This document shows, piece by piece, positions 51,297 through 60,540 of a stretch of DNA of 64,000 nt. The notes under the pieces are model-generated. The model was given only the letters and a program-made list of their open reading frames with translations, made no database searches and was not told where the DNA came from. A program made the position numbers and the translations under genes. This DNA is from Rhizobium giardinii bv. giardinii H152 (GTDB lineage: Bacteria > Pseudomonadota > Alphaproteobacteria > Rhizobiales > Rhizobiaceae): the NCBI RefSeq assembly GCF_000379605.1, contig NZ_KB902578.1:408291-472290 (forward strand), read 5' to 3'. Numbering within the stretch: position 1 is the first letter of the stretch; the number at the start of each line of letters is the position of its first letter.

Positions 51297-54200
51297 TCAC
51301 TCAGCTGCCGCCTTCATCGATACCGAAAGCTGCGTCAGCCAGGCTCGCATCGAGGCCGGGCGAACCGGCTTGTTCTGCAGCGCCACGCTATCTCGCTCGG
51401 CGGTGGCGCGGACTTCCGGCGAGCGGTCGGCGGTGACGAGCAGGGCAGGGATGGCAATGGCGAAATGGTCGCGGATCGCCCGGATTGCGTCGATGCCGGT
51501 CGCCTTGTCGAGGTGATAGTCGGCGATGATTGCATCCGGATGCTGGGAGAGATTGGTTGGATCGGCCTGCCAGGCAGCAAGCGACAGCGCGGTGGTGACC
51601 GTGCAGCCCCAGCCCTCGAGCAACAGTTTCATGCCTTCGACGATCTGCGCCTCGTTGTCGATGCACAGGACACGCAGGCCATGGAGCGGTTCGGCGGTTC
51701 CAACCGATGCCGTGGCGGCGGTCTTGATGGTACCGGTGGTGCGGTCGATCGGCATGGTCACGCGGAAGCGCGTGCCCGCGCCGGGCTTGGATTGCAGATC
51801 GACGGCGTGATTGAGGACGCGGGAAATGCGGTCGACGATCGACAGGCCGAGCCCGAGGCCGGACGCCGTCTTGGCGCCCTCGTCGAGCCGGGCGAATTCC
51901 TTGAAGACCGTACGAAACTTCGACGCAGGAATGCCGATGCCGGAATCGAGCACCTGGACGACGGCGTTGCCGCCCTCGCGGCGCACGCCGACCAGGACCT
52001 TGCCTTTCGGCGTATATTTGATGGCATTTGATACGAGGTTCTGGATGAGGCGGCGCAGGAGGTTGGGGTCGGTGCGCACCGACAGCGATGTCGGCATGAC
52101 GGTGAGCTTGAGATTGGCGGCCCGGGCTACGGGGGCGAAGTCGGTTTCAATCCGGCGAAGGAGGTCATTCAGGGGCACGGTTTGCAGGCGTGGCTTCATC
52201 GCGCCCGTGTCCAGGCGGGAAATATCGAGCACGGCGCCGAGGATGGATTCGACCGATTCCAGCGAGGAATCGATGTTCTGGACGAGCACGCTGTTTTCAG
52301 AATCACCGAGACGCTCGACCAGCGACGACGAATAAAGCCGCGCGGCGTTGAGAGGCTGCAGGATGTCATGGCCGGCGGCGGCGAAGAAGCGGGTCTTGCC
52401 GATATTGGCCTCCTCCGCGGCAGCACGGGCTTCGGCCACCTCGCGGTTGACGCGGGTGAGTTCACCGGTGCGCTCGGCAACGCGCAGTTCCAGCGTTTCG
52501 TTCGCCTGCTTCAAAGCCATGTCGGCGGCGACGCGCTGGGTGATATCGGTATAGGTGGTGACGATGCCCTTGTCCGGCATGGCATTGGTGCGCACTTCGA
52601 TGATGCGTTCGCCGCCGGAAAGTTCGAGCAGGAAGGGCTTGTCGAGCGTCAGGAAGTTGGCGACCAGCGCCTTTTCGTCCTCCTTGCGGATATCGCCGCG
52701 CTTGCTCAGCATCGAGACGATTTCGGCCAGCGGAAAGCCGACCTGGCCGGCGCTTTCCGGCAGATCGAGCAATTGGCGGAAGCGGCGGTTCCAGATGATC
52801 AGGTTGTTGGAACTGTCGAAGACGGCGATTCCCTGGTCCATCTGCGAGAGCGCCGTCTGCAGCATGTCCTGATTGTACTGCAGCGCTTCCGATGCCTGAT
52901 CGAGCAGCCAGGCGGTGTCGGAAGAGGTATCGTCCATGCGCTGCAGCACCAGCGACAGCACGAGCCGCGCGGAAGAGGAGCCGATAGCACTGCCGAGAAG
53001 TTGCTCGGAGAAGTGAACGAGTGCCATGTCGGCCGGCTGATGGTCCTCCAGCCAGCGGCCGGATTGGCGCTCATAGGTCTGGAAGGAGCGCCGCATGCGC
53101 TCGTCGCCGAGATATCGGGCAATCGTGGTCTTCAGGTCGAGCACGGTGATCTTGGTCTTGCGGCCACGAAACGCTTTCTCCGAGCGTGATTTACGGCGGA
53201 TGAAGACGCCGGCTTGCAGCCGCTCCAGCGGTTTTGGCGCCCGCGTCAGCGAGCCGATGACATAGGCGACCCCGTTGACCAGCAGGCTGAGCGCGCAGGC
53301 ATTGACCAGCGGATCGGCGGCGGGGCCGGAAAAGATCGCGGTGAAGGGGAAGAGGAAGCCGAGTACGGTGGCCGCGACATGTGAATTGTCCGGTCCGCCG
53401 AGGCTCGGCAGGAAGAGCAGGTAGGCCCAGACGAGGAAGCCGAGCGTCATGCCGGCGATCGCGCCGCGGGCGTTGGCCTGGCGCCAGAGGAGGCCGCCGA
53501 ACAGTGCTGGGGCCATCTGCGAAATGGCAGCGAAAGAGAGAAGGCCGAGGGATGCAAGGCCGGCGCTCATGTCGGCGGAGCGGTAATAGCCGTAGCCAAG
53601 CAGGAGGACGGCGAAGATTGCCGTGCGCCGGACGTTGAGCAGCGTGCCCGTCACATCCCGAGAGCTGCCGCGGCCCATCAGGTTGCGCCTCAAGAACACC
53701 GGCATGACGATGTCGTTGGAAATCATGATCGACAGCGCGACCGAGGCGACGATGACCATGGCGGTGGCCGCGGAAAAGCCGCCGATGAAAGTGATCAGCG
53801 TCAGCGCCGGCATGTCGGCGGCGAGCGGCAGTGTCAGGAGATAGAGGTCCGCCTCGCCGCCGCCGGCAAAGGTCAGGATGCCGGCGATGGCGATCGGCAG
53901 CACGAAGAGATTGATGGCGATCAGATAGACCGGGAAGAGGATGCCGGCAGTGCGCAGGTCCTTCTCGGTGCGGTTCTCGACGACGGTGACGTGAAACTGC
54001 CGCGGCAGCATGATGATGGCGAAGGCCGAAAGCACGACCAGCAGGATCCAGCGCGGCAGCGGTGTCTGATAGTGCAGCGCGTTCATCACCTGGTGGTTGG
54101 CGAGCGCCTTGGCCCAGAGATCGCTCGGCCCGTCGAACAGGAAGAACACGACGTAAAGGCCGGCGGTCACCAGCGCCAGGAGCTTCACCACCGATTCCAT

Positions 54201-54791
54201 CGCAATCGCCAGGATGAGACCATCCTGGTGTTCGGTGGCATCCGTATGTCGCGTGCCGAAAACGATGGCGAAACAGGCGAGGAACAGGGTGACGAGCAGC
54301 GGCAGGTCGATGAAGTTCTGGCCGGCGCCGATGCCATAGCCGCTGGTATCGACCATCGCCGACACCGAGCTGGAAACGGCCTTCAATTGCAGGGCGATGT
54401 AGGGGATGGCGCCGATCAGCGAGATCAGCGCGACGATGGCGGCAACCACCGGGTTCTTGCCGTAGCGCGCGGCGACGAAGTCGGCGACCGAGGTGAGCCG
54501 TTCCGACTTGGCAAGCGCGATGATGCGGCGGATCACCGGCAGGCCGAGCGTGAACATCAGGATCGGGCCGATATAGATGCCGGTGAATTCCAGCCCACGC
54601 TCGGCAGCGAGACCGACGCCGCCGAAATAGGTCCATGAGGTGCAGTAGATCGCGAGGCTGAGGGCATAGACGAGCGGCCTGCCCTTGCCGGCAGGCGCGT
54701 TGCGCGCCTTGCGATCGCCGTAACTTGCCACTGCAAACAAAAGCAGCAGATAGGCGAAGGCGGCCGCGAAGATGATCGAGCCCGAAAGCAT
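51297..54791 (-). CDS. Hybrid histidine kinase with sodium/solute symporter domain, CrbS/MxtR-like
   Basis: 1164 residues. Residues about 1-530 form a sodium:solute symporter-like domain with 12-13 membrane spans (YCTSWTYFGGVGLAAERG near the start). A STAC-like linker domain follows (about 550-620: ARYLGDERMRRSF, HFSEQLLGSAIGSSSARLVL), then PAS (MDQGIAVFDSSNNLIIWNRR), a coiled coil, HisKA with AAAGHDILQPLNAA (His near 803), HATPase (NLVSNAIKYTP, DSGIGIP, SGLGLGLSIVDR) and a C-terminal receiver with Asp near 1091 (IIADYHLD). This order is that of CrbS/MxtR. ATG 54791 follows GGAGGAGG. Convergent with the response regulator gene. Confidence 0.93.
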   Translation of the reverse strand: MLSGSIIFAAAFAYLLLLFAVASYGDRKARNAPAGKGRPLVYALSLAIYCTSWTYFGGVGLAAERGLEFTGIYIGPILMFTLGLPVIRRIIALAKSERLTSVADFVAARYGKNPVVAAIVALISLIGAIPYIALQLKAVSSSVSAMVDTSGYGIGAGQNFIDLPLLVTLFLACFAIVFGTRHTDATEHQDGLILAIAMESVVKLLALVTAGLYVVFFLFDGPSDLWAKALANHQVMNALHYQTPLPRWILLVVLSAFAIIMLPRQFHVTVVENRTEKDLRTAGILFPVYLIAINLFVLPIAIAGILTFAGGGEADLYLLTLPLAADMPALTLITFIGGFSAATAMVIVASVALSIMISNDIVMPVFLRRNLMGRGSSRDVTGTLLNVRRTAIFAVLLLGYGYYRSADMSAGLASLGLLSFAAISQMAPALFGGLLWRQANARGAIAGMTLGFLVWAYLLFLPSLGGPDNSHVAATVLGFLFPFTAIFSGPAADPLVNACALSLLVNGVAYVIGSLTRAPKPLERLQAGVFIRRKSRSEKAFRGRKTKITVLDLKTTIARYLGDERMRRSFQTYERQSGRWLEDHQPADMALVHFSEQLLGSAIGSSSARLVLSLVLQRMDDTSSDTAWLLDQASEALQYNQDMLQTALSQMDQGIAVFDSSNNLIIWNRRFRQLLDLPESAGQVGFPLAEIVSMLSKRGDIRKEDEKALVANFLTLDKPFLLELSGGERIIEVRTNAMPDKGIVTTYTDITQRVAADMALKQANETLELRVAERTGELTRVNREVAEARAAAEEANIGKTRFFAAAGHDILQPLNAARLYSSSLVERLGDSENSVLVQNIDSSLESVESILGAVLDISRLDTGAMKPRLQTVPLNDLLRRIETDFAPVARAANLKLTVMPTSLSVRTDPNLLRRLIQNLVSNAIKYTPKGKVLVGVRREGGNAVVQVLDSGIGIPASKFRTVFKEFARLDEGAKTASGLGLGLSIVDRISRVLNHAVDLQSKPGAGTRFRVTMPIDRTTGTIKTAATASVGTAEPLHGLRVLCIDNEAQIVEGMKLLLEGWGCTVTTALSLAAWQADPTNLSQHPDAIIADYHLDKATGIDAIRAIRDHFAIAIPALLVTADRSPEVRATAERDSVALQNKPVRPASMRAWLTQLSVSMKAAAE

Positions 54792-54895
54792 GCCTCCTCC
54801 TTGTCCTTGCATCAGCATAGGACAAGACGGCGGGGAAGAAAATCAGGCGCGTCTAAACCTTAAGTCAAAGAACGGACTTCTGTTTTTCAGACGGC

Positions 54896-54925
54896 GTGAA
54901 ACCGGTGGGTTTCACTTTCCTTTTT
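54896..54925 (+). terminator. Intrinsic terminator on the + strand before mscL, with no upstream + gene
   Basis: GTGAAACC (54896-54903) pairs perfectly with GGTTTCAC (54908-54915) around GGTG, followed by TTTCCTTTTT. The only upstream gene, the hybrid kinase, is transcribed away from it. A weaker 5-bp hairpin with a T-run (54862-54886) precedes it. A short transcript from the 54792-54895 gap, or attenuation in the mscL leader, would explain it. Confidence 0.75.
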
Positions 54926-55032
54926 CGAGGCGCGATTTACTTGGGTGTAATTTCAAGTAGCATCGCCCGCGCTGGCCGGCGATGCAGGGACAGGCAAAGC
55001 CAGCCGGTTTCAAAGGAAATAAGGAGAGAGCA

Positions 55033-55458
55033 ATGCTGAATGAGTTCAAGGCGTTTATCGCCAGGGGCAATGTCATGGACCTAGCCGTCGGTATTATCAT
55101 CGGTGGGGCTTTCACCCTGATCGTCAACTCGCTGGTCAACGACATCATCATGCCGATCATCGGTGCCATCACCGGCGGGCTTGATTTCTCCAACTTTTTC
55201 ATTCCGCTTTCCAGCGCCGTGAACGCCACCTCGCTTGCCGCGGCCCGCGAGCAGGGCGCGGTCTTCGCCTATGGCAACTTCCTCACCGTGGTGCTGAATT
55301 TCCTGATTCTCGCCTGGATCATCTTCCTGCTGGTCAAGGCAGTTAACAGGATGCGCGCCACACTGGAAAAGCAGAAGAATGAGGAGCCCGCAGCGCCGCC
55401 ACCGGTCGATGTGCAGCTATTGACGGAAATCCGTGATTTGCTGAAGCAGCGAGCGTGA
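55033..55458 (+). CDS. mscL: Large-conductance mechanosensitive channel
   Basis: 141 residues, two membrane spans. The family signature starts [22 protein letters not shown]1 is [22 protein letters not shown], and TM2 is [19 protein letters not shown], followed by a charged C-terminal helix ([16 protein letters not shown]). It opens under hypo-osmotic shock. ATG 55033 follows AAGGAGAGAG; upstream frame is shadow. Confidence 0.96.
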   Translation: MLNEFKAFIARGNVMDLAVGIIIGGAFTLIVNSLVNDIIMPIIGAITGGLDFSNFFIPLSSAVNATSLAAAREQGAVFAYGNFLTVVLNFLILAWIIFLLVKAVNRMRATLEKQKNEEPAAPPPVDVQLLTEIRDLLKQRA

Positions 55459-55555
55459 GGCGACACATCACCAAAATCGATAAATTCGTCAGCGAATATC
55501 GCGTGATCGTGATCTGAAAAACCGCTAGAAGCGGCGGGAAAACAGGAGCCCGCCG

Positions 55556-56722
55556 ATGACCATTCTCGCCAGCCTCAGCCCCCGATCGCTCGCAGCACCC
55601 GAAAGCGGCATCGTCGAGCTGGTGAATTATGCGCGCGGGCGCGAAGGGCTAATCCCGCTGTGGGTCGGCGAGGGAGATCTGCCGACTCCGGACTTCATCG
55701 CACAGGCGACGCAGGAATCGTTGAAGGCTGGCGAGACCTTCTACACCTGGCAGCGCGGCATCCCGCCGCTGCGCGAGGCGCTGGTGCGCTACTATCAGCG
55801 CCATTTCCAGAAGACGCTTGCGCCGGACAATTTCTATGTGACGGGGTCGGGCATGCAGGCCATCAAGCTTGCGATCGAGGCCGTTACCTCGCCAGGCGAC
55901 GATGTGGTCTTCCTCTCGCCTGCCTGGCCGAATTTCGCGGCAAGTGCGGAGCTTTCCGGAGCGCGGGCGATTGCGGTGCCGCTCAACTTCGAACACGGCA
56001 AATGGCAGCTCGACATCGCCAAGCTCGAAGATGCGATCACGCCGAAAACACGGGCGCTGTTCGTCAACACGCCGTCCAATCCCACCGGCTGGACCGCATC
56101 GCATGACGATCTGAGAGCGATTCTTGATCTGGCGCGCCGGAATGGTCTCTGGATCATCGCGGACGAAATCTATGCGCTCTATCATTTCGGTGACGGCAGG
56201 GCGCCGTCCTTTCTCGACATCATGGAAGACGGCGACCGCATTCTCTTCGTCAATTCCTTTTCCAAGAACTGGTCGATGACCGGCTGGCGCGTCGGCTGGA
56301 TCGTTGCGCCGGCGGAAATCGGCCAGGTGCTGGAAAATCTTATCCAGTATTCGACGTCCGGCGTAGCGCAGTTCATGCAGGCGGGTGCGGTCGCCGCACT
56401 CGACCGGGGCGATGACTTCATTGCCGAAAACATCGCCAAGGCGTCCCGCTCGCGCGATTTGCTGTGCGATGCGCTGATCGCGACGAACCGCGTCCAGACC
56501 TTGAAGCCGGATGGTGCGATCTATGCCTTCCTGAAAATCGATGGGGTCACCGATGCGCGCCGCACAGCGCTCGACATCGTCGACAAGACGGGTGTCGGCC
56601 TTGCACCGGGCACGGCATTCGGCGAGGGTGGGGCCCTGTTCATGCGCGCCTGTTTCCTGCGCGACCCCGGCCAGATCGCAACGGCTGCGGCGCGGCTGGC
56701 CGGCTATATCGCCTCTCTTTGA
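55556..56722 (+). CDS. PLP-dependent aminotransferase (class I/II)
   Basis: 388 residues. It has YVTGSGMQAIKLAIEAVT, NTPSNPTGW, ADEIYALYHF with the cofactor Asp, SFSKNWSMTGWRVGW with the Schiff-base Lys, and MRACFLRDPGQI near the end with the carboxylate Arg. Probably an aspartate/aromatic aminotransferase; substrate not determinable. It lies between mscL and galE with no obvious operon partner. Start after ACAGGAG. Confidence 0.9.
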   Translation: MTILASLSPRSLAAPESGIVELVNYARGREGLIPLWVGEGDLPTPDFIAQATQESLKAGETFYTWQRGIPPLREALVRYYQRHFQKTLAPDNFYVTGSGMQAIKLAIEAVTSPGDDVVFLSPAWPNFAASAELSGARAIAVPLNFEHGKWQLDIAKLEDAITPKTRALFVNTPSNPTGWTASHDDLRAILDLARRNGLWIIADEIYALYHFGDGRAPSFLDIMEDGDRILFVNSFSKNWSMTGWRVGWIVAPAEIGQVLENLIQYSTSGVAQFMQAGAVAALDRGDDFIAENIAKASRSRDLLCDALIATNRVQTLKPDGAIYAFLKIDGVTDARRTALDIVDKTGVGLAPGTAFGEGGALFMRACFLRDPGQIATAAARLAGYIASL

Positions 56723-56816
56723 GTGATATTTGACTGTTCGGCACTGCACAAAATCCTTGTGTATCGCGCCGTGAACGGGTCATATCCCGCTGATTTCAAC
56801 AGTGCGGGAGTACGCA

Positions 56817-57809
56817 ATGGCGGTTTTGGTAACGGGTGGTGGCGGTTATATCGGCAGCCACATGGTCTGGGCGCTGCTCGACGCCGGTGAACAGGTCGTC
56901 GTCATCGATCGTCTTTCCACCGGGTTTCGCTGGGCGATCGCGCCCGAAGCGCGCTTCTACGAAGGCGATATCGCCGACACCGTCCTGATGCGGCAGATCT
57001 TCTCGGAAAACGAGATCGATTCCATCATCCATTTCGCCGGTTCGATCGTCGTGCCGGAATCGGTCGCCGATCCGCTCGGCTACTACGAGAACAATACGGT
57101 CAAGTCGCGCAGCTTGATTGCCAGCGCCGTCGAGGCCGGCATCCCCCATTTCGTGTTCTCCTCGACGGCAGCGGTCTACGGCACGCCCGAGGTTCTGGAA
57201 CCGGTGACGGAGAGCGTCAGCCTGAAGCCGGAATCGCCCTACGGTTCGTCGAAGCTGATGACCGAGATCATGCTGCGCGACACGGCCAATGCGCATGACT
57301 TCACCTATACGGCGCTGCGTTATTTCAACGTCGCGGGGGCCGATCCGAAGGGACGCAGCGGCCAGTCCTCAGCCCTGGCGACGCATCTGATCAAGGTCGC
57401 TTGCGCGACCGCGCTCGGCAAGCGCCAATCGATGAGCGTCTTCGGCACCGACTATCCCACGCCGGACGGAACCTGCGTTCGCGACTACATTCATGTCTGG
57501 GATCTGGTGCAGGCGCATCTGAAGGCGTTGCAGCGCATGCGCGCCGGCGGCGGTTCGCTCGCCGCCAATTGCGGCTATGGCCATGGCTTCTCGGTGCTTG
57601 AAGTGCTCGATGCCGTGCGCAAGGTGCATGGGAGCGACTTTCCGGTCACCTTCGCGGAGCGCCGGGCGGGGGATCCTGCGATGATCGTCGCCAATCCGGC
57701 GCTCGCCAGGCAGGAGCTCGGATGGGTTCCGGAATATGATGATCTGAACGGCATCATCCGCAGTGCGCTCGATTGGGAACAGCACCTGATGCGGAAGAAC
57801 GCCCACTGA
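56817..57809 (+). CDS. galE: UDP-glucose 4-epimerase
   Basis: 330 residues, SDR family. It opens with the NAD motif LVTGGGGYIGSHM, has the catalytic Tyr-x3-Lys in PYGSSKLMTE and a Ser/Thr before it (SSTAAVYG). GTCVRDYIHVWDL and GHGFSVLEVLDAVRKV are GalE hallmarks. It interconverts UDP-glucose and UDP-galactose for surface polysaccharides (called exoB in some rhizobia). ATG 56817 follows GGGAG. A GAGGCC/GGCCTC hairpin 52-78 bases after the stop may end the transcript. Confidence 0.94.
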   Translation: MAVLVTGGGGYIGSHMVWALLDAGEQVVVIDRLSTGFRWAIAPEARFYEGDIADTVLMRQIFSENEIDSIIHFAGSIVVPESVADPLGYYENNTVKSRSLIASAVEAGIPHFVFSSTAAVYGTPEVLEPVTESVSLKPESPYGSSKLMTEIMLRDTANAHDFTYTALRYFNVAGADPKGRSGQSSALATHLIKVACATALGKRQSMSVFGTDYPTPDGTCVRDYIHVWDLVQAHLKALQRMRAGGGSLAANCGYGHGFSVLEVLDAVRKVHGSDFPVTFAERRAGDPAMIVANPALARQELGWVPEYDDLNGIIRSALDWEQHLMRKNAH

Positions 57810-58124
57810 AATCCAACAGGCTGATGTCTTTTTGGCCCGGCATTCGGCCCGCAAGACAGGGAGGCCGGCATCCGCCCGCGCGGCCTCTCCAGTTTGACGA
57901 CAGTTTCAGCTTCTAGGGTGCTTGTCAGCAAAGACTGACTGGACCCGGAGCACCATGGAATTTCCCTGCCTTAGAATCCGTATGACGGCAAGGCGATCGG
58001 CTGTGCCGTCGAAGGCGGCGCACGGGCTGGAAACGATGCGATCCCGGCCCGCGGCAGAGCCGTTTGCTCTCCGCCAAGTCATGGCGCTGCCGGCGACTGC
58101 ATTCGCGACCAGCCGGAGGAGCCG
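57810..58124. other. Intergenic region between galE and rfbF (315 bases)
   Basis: No gene supported. Contains the GAGGCC-15-GGCCTC hairpin (57861-57887) that could be a galE terminator lacking a T-run. The rest should hold the promoter of the CDP-sugar operon, but I found no convincing -35/-10 pair. Confidence 0.4.
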
Positions 58125-58895
58125 ATGAAAGCGGTCATTCTTGCTGGCGGTCTGGGATCGCGCATTGCCGAGGAAACGCATCTGCGGCCGAAGCCGATGA
58201 TCGAGATCGGCGGCCGGCCGATCCTCTGGCACATCATGAAGCTCTACTATGCCCACGGCGTACGCGATTTCATCATCTGCTGCGGCTTCAAGGGCTACAT
58301 GATCAAGGAATACTTCGCCAATTATGGCCTGCACATGTCGGACATTACTTTCGACCTGTCGCAGAACAGTATCGAGTTCCATCGCCAGAGCGCCGAGAAC
58401 TGGCGCGTGACGCTGATTGATACGGGCGAGAACTCTATGACGGGCGGACGCCTCAAGCGGGTTGCCTCTTATCTCAAGGACGAGGAAGCCTTCTGCTTCA
58501 CCTACGGCGATGGCGTCAGCAACGTCGATATCGGCAAGACGATCGCCTTTCACAAAAGCCACGGCAAGCAGGCGACGGTGACGGCCGTGCGGCCGCCTGC
58601 GCGCTACGGCGCGCTGCAGCTGGACGGCACGGAGGTCCAGGGCTTCGTCGAAAAACCGGAAGGCGAGGGCGGCTTCATCAACGGCGGCTTTTTCGTTCTT
58701 TCGCCACGCTGCATAGACCGGATCGAAGCGGATCATTCAAGCTGGGAGGGAGAACCCCTGATGGGACTGGCCAAGGACGGCGAGTTGCAGGCCTATTTCC
58801 ATGAAGGCTTCTGGCAGCCGATGGATACGCTGCGCGACAAAAACCATCTTGAAAGCCTGTGGCAGAGCGGCGCCCCGCCGTGGAAGACGTGGTGA
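58125..58895 (+). CDS. rfbF: Glucose-1-phosphate cytidylyltransferase
   Basis: 256 residues. Nucleotidyltransferase with the activated-sugar motif [20 protein letters not shown], the metal-binding [11 protein letters not shown], and [17 protein letters not shown]. It makes CDP-glucose from glucose-1-phosphate and CTP. It starts a four-gene, tightly spaced operon that modifies CDP-glucose further. Confidence 0.95.
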   Translation: MKAVILAGGLGSRIAEETHLRPKPMIEIGGRPILWHIMKLYYAHGVRDFIICCGFKGYMIKEYFANYGLHMSDITFDLSQNSIEFHRQSAENWRVTLIDTGENSMTGGRLKRVASYLKDEEAFCFTYGDGVSNVDIGKTIAFHKSHGKQATVTAVRPPARYGALQLDGTEVQGFVEKPEGEGGFINGGFFVLSPRCIDRIEADHSSWEGEPLMGLAKDGELQAYFHEGFWQPMDTLRDKNHLESLWQSGAPPWKTW

Positions 58896-58900
58896 CGCCG

Positions 58901-59980
58901 ATGAGAAATGAATTCTGGCGCGGAAAGCGCGTACTGGTTACCGGGCATACCGGCTTCAAGGGCAGTTGGCTGACGCTGTGGCTGCGTGAACTCGGGGCGG
59001 ATGTCGCCGGCCTATCGCTGGCGCCGCCGACGGAACCCTCGCTGCACCTGCTGCTCGGCGGTGCGATCGATGGGCCCGGCATCATCGATATCCGCGATCG
59101 CGACGCCGTCACCCATCATGTTCTGAAGACAAAGCCGCAGATCGTCTTTCATCTCGCAGCACAGGCGCTGGTCAGGGCCGGTTATCGCAATCCGGCGGAA
59201 ACCTATCACGTCAACGTGCTCGGCACGGTCAATCTGCTCGACGCCTTGCGCCTGTCGGAGGATGTGCGCTCGATCGTGGTCGTGACCACCGACAAGGTCT
59301 ACCACAATGCCGAGACGGGGCTTGCCTTCATGGAGAGCGATCCGCTCGGCGGCCACGATCCCTATAGCGCCAGCAAGGCGGCGGCCGAGATCGTCGCGGC
59401 AAGCTATCGGGCCTCCTTCTTCTCGAGCCGCAGGGTCGGCCTTGCCACGGCGCGCGCCGGCAACGTCATCGGCGGCGGCGACTGGGCAGAGGACCGGCTG
59501 ATTCCCGATGCGGTCAGGGCCTGGCAAAGCGGCGAGACATTGCAGGTGCGCCGTCCGCGGGCGGTGCGGCCCTGGCAGCACGTGCTTGAACCGCTCGGCG
59601 GTTACATGGGCCTCGCAGAACGGCTGTGGCAGGCGCCGGATGGTGTCGAGAGCTATAATTTCGGCCCGGATCACGGTGAAGCCGCCTCGGTCGGCGCGGT
59701 GCTGAAGATGGCGGAGCGCCATTTCGGTGGCGGCGCAACGATGCTCGGCGACGGGACGGACGGTCCGCACGAGGCAGGTTATCTGGTGCTCGACAGTGCC
59801 AAGGCGCGCGCCGAACTCGGCTACCAGCCGCGCTGGCGGCTGGCTGAAACGGTCAAGCGGACGATGGAGTGGTACCGCGCGCAGGGCGATGGCCGGGCGG
59901 CGCTTGAACTCTGCCTTGCCGATATCCGCGATTTCGCCGGCTTGGCTGTTCGAGACGAGCCTTTGAGGGCGGCGGGATGA
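58901..59980 (+). CDS. rfbG: CDP-glucose 4,6-dehydratase
   Basis: About 359 residues, SDR family. Opening motif VLVTGHTGFKGSWLTLW, then VTTDKVYHN, the catalytic Tyr-x3-Lys in DPYSASKAAAEI, and RAGNVIGGGDWAEDRLIPD, all typical of RfbG. Converts CDP-glucose to CDP-4-keto-6-deoxyglucose. ATG 58901 lies five bases past the rfbF stop; a GTG at 58892 overlapping that stop is possible too. It overlaps the next gene by 4 bases. Confidence 0.94.
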   Translation: MRNEFWRGKRVLVTGHTGFKGSWLTLWLRELGADVAGLSLAPPTEPSLHLLLGGAIDGPGIIDIRDRDAVTHHVLKTKPQIVFHLAAQALVRAGYRNPAETYHVNVLGTVNLLDALRLSEDVRSIVVVTTDKVYHNAETGLAFMESDPLGGHDPYSASKAAAEIVAASYRASFFSSRRVGLATARAGNVIGGGDWAEDRLIPDAVRAWQSGETLQVRRPRAVRPWQHVLEPLGGYMGLAERLWQAPDGVESYNFGPDHGEAASVGAVLKMAERHFGGGATMLGDGTDGPHEAGYLVLDSAKARAELGYQPRWRLAETVKRTMEWYRAQGDGRAALELCLADIRDFAGLAVRDEPLRAAG

Positions 59981-60540
59981 GCGGGCGGTTCGAGGCGGTC
60001 ACAACGCCTCTCCACGGGCTGCTGGTTCTGACCCGCAGGAAGATGGCGGACGAGCGCGGGTTCCTCTCGCGGCTGTTCTGCGAGGACGATCTTGCGGCTT
60101 TCGGCTGGCAGGGACGCGTTGCGCAGCTCAACGAGACCGGCACGACTTTCAAGGGAACGGTGCGCGGCATGCATTTCCAGTGCCCCCCGCATGCGGAAAT
60201 CAAGCTGGTGACCTGCACGCGCGGCCGCATCCTCGATGTCGCCGTCGACATCCGCGAGGATTCGCCGACCTTTCTGCAGCATTTCGCCGTCGAGCTTTCC
60301 GAAGACAACGCCTGTTCTCTGCTCATTCCCCAAGGGTTCGCCCACGGTTTCCAGGCGCTGACCGATGAGGTCCGGATGATCTATGCCCATTCGCATCCCC
60401 ACACCGCTGCGGCAGAAAGCGGGCTCAACCCGCAAGATCCGGCGCTTGGTATCGACTGGCCGTTGCGGGTGATCAATCTATCGCCGCGCGATGCAGCGCA
60501 TCCCTGGCTGTCACCGGACTATCGCGGAGTTGCCGCATGA
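59977..60540 (+). CDS. dTDP-4-dehydrorhamnose 3,5-epimerase family protein
   Basis: 187 residues, RmlC-like cupin. Key features are GTVRGMHFQCPPHAE, CTRGRILDVAVDIREDSPT, LIPQGFAHGFQAL and a late Tyr in VRMIYAHS. It probably epimerises the CDP-4-keto-6-deoxy sugar made by RfbG at C3 and/or C5. Starts inside the rfbG stop (ATGA) and is itself overlapped by the next gene. The substrate is inferred from context. Confidence 0.88.
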   Translation: MSGRFEAVTTPLHGLLVLTRRKMADERGFLSRLFCEDDLAAFGWQGRVAQLNETGTTFKGTVRGMHFQCPPHAEIKLVTCTRGRILDVAVDIREDSPTFLQHFAVELSEDNACSLLIPQGFAHGFQALTDEVRMIYAHSHPHTAAAESGLNPQDPALGIDWPLRVINLSPRDAAHPWLSPDYRGVAA

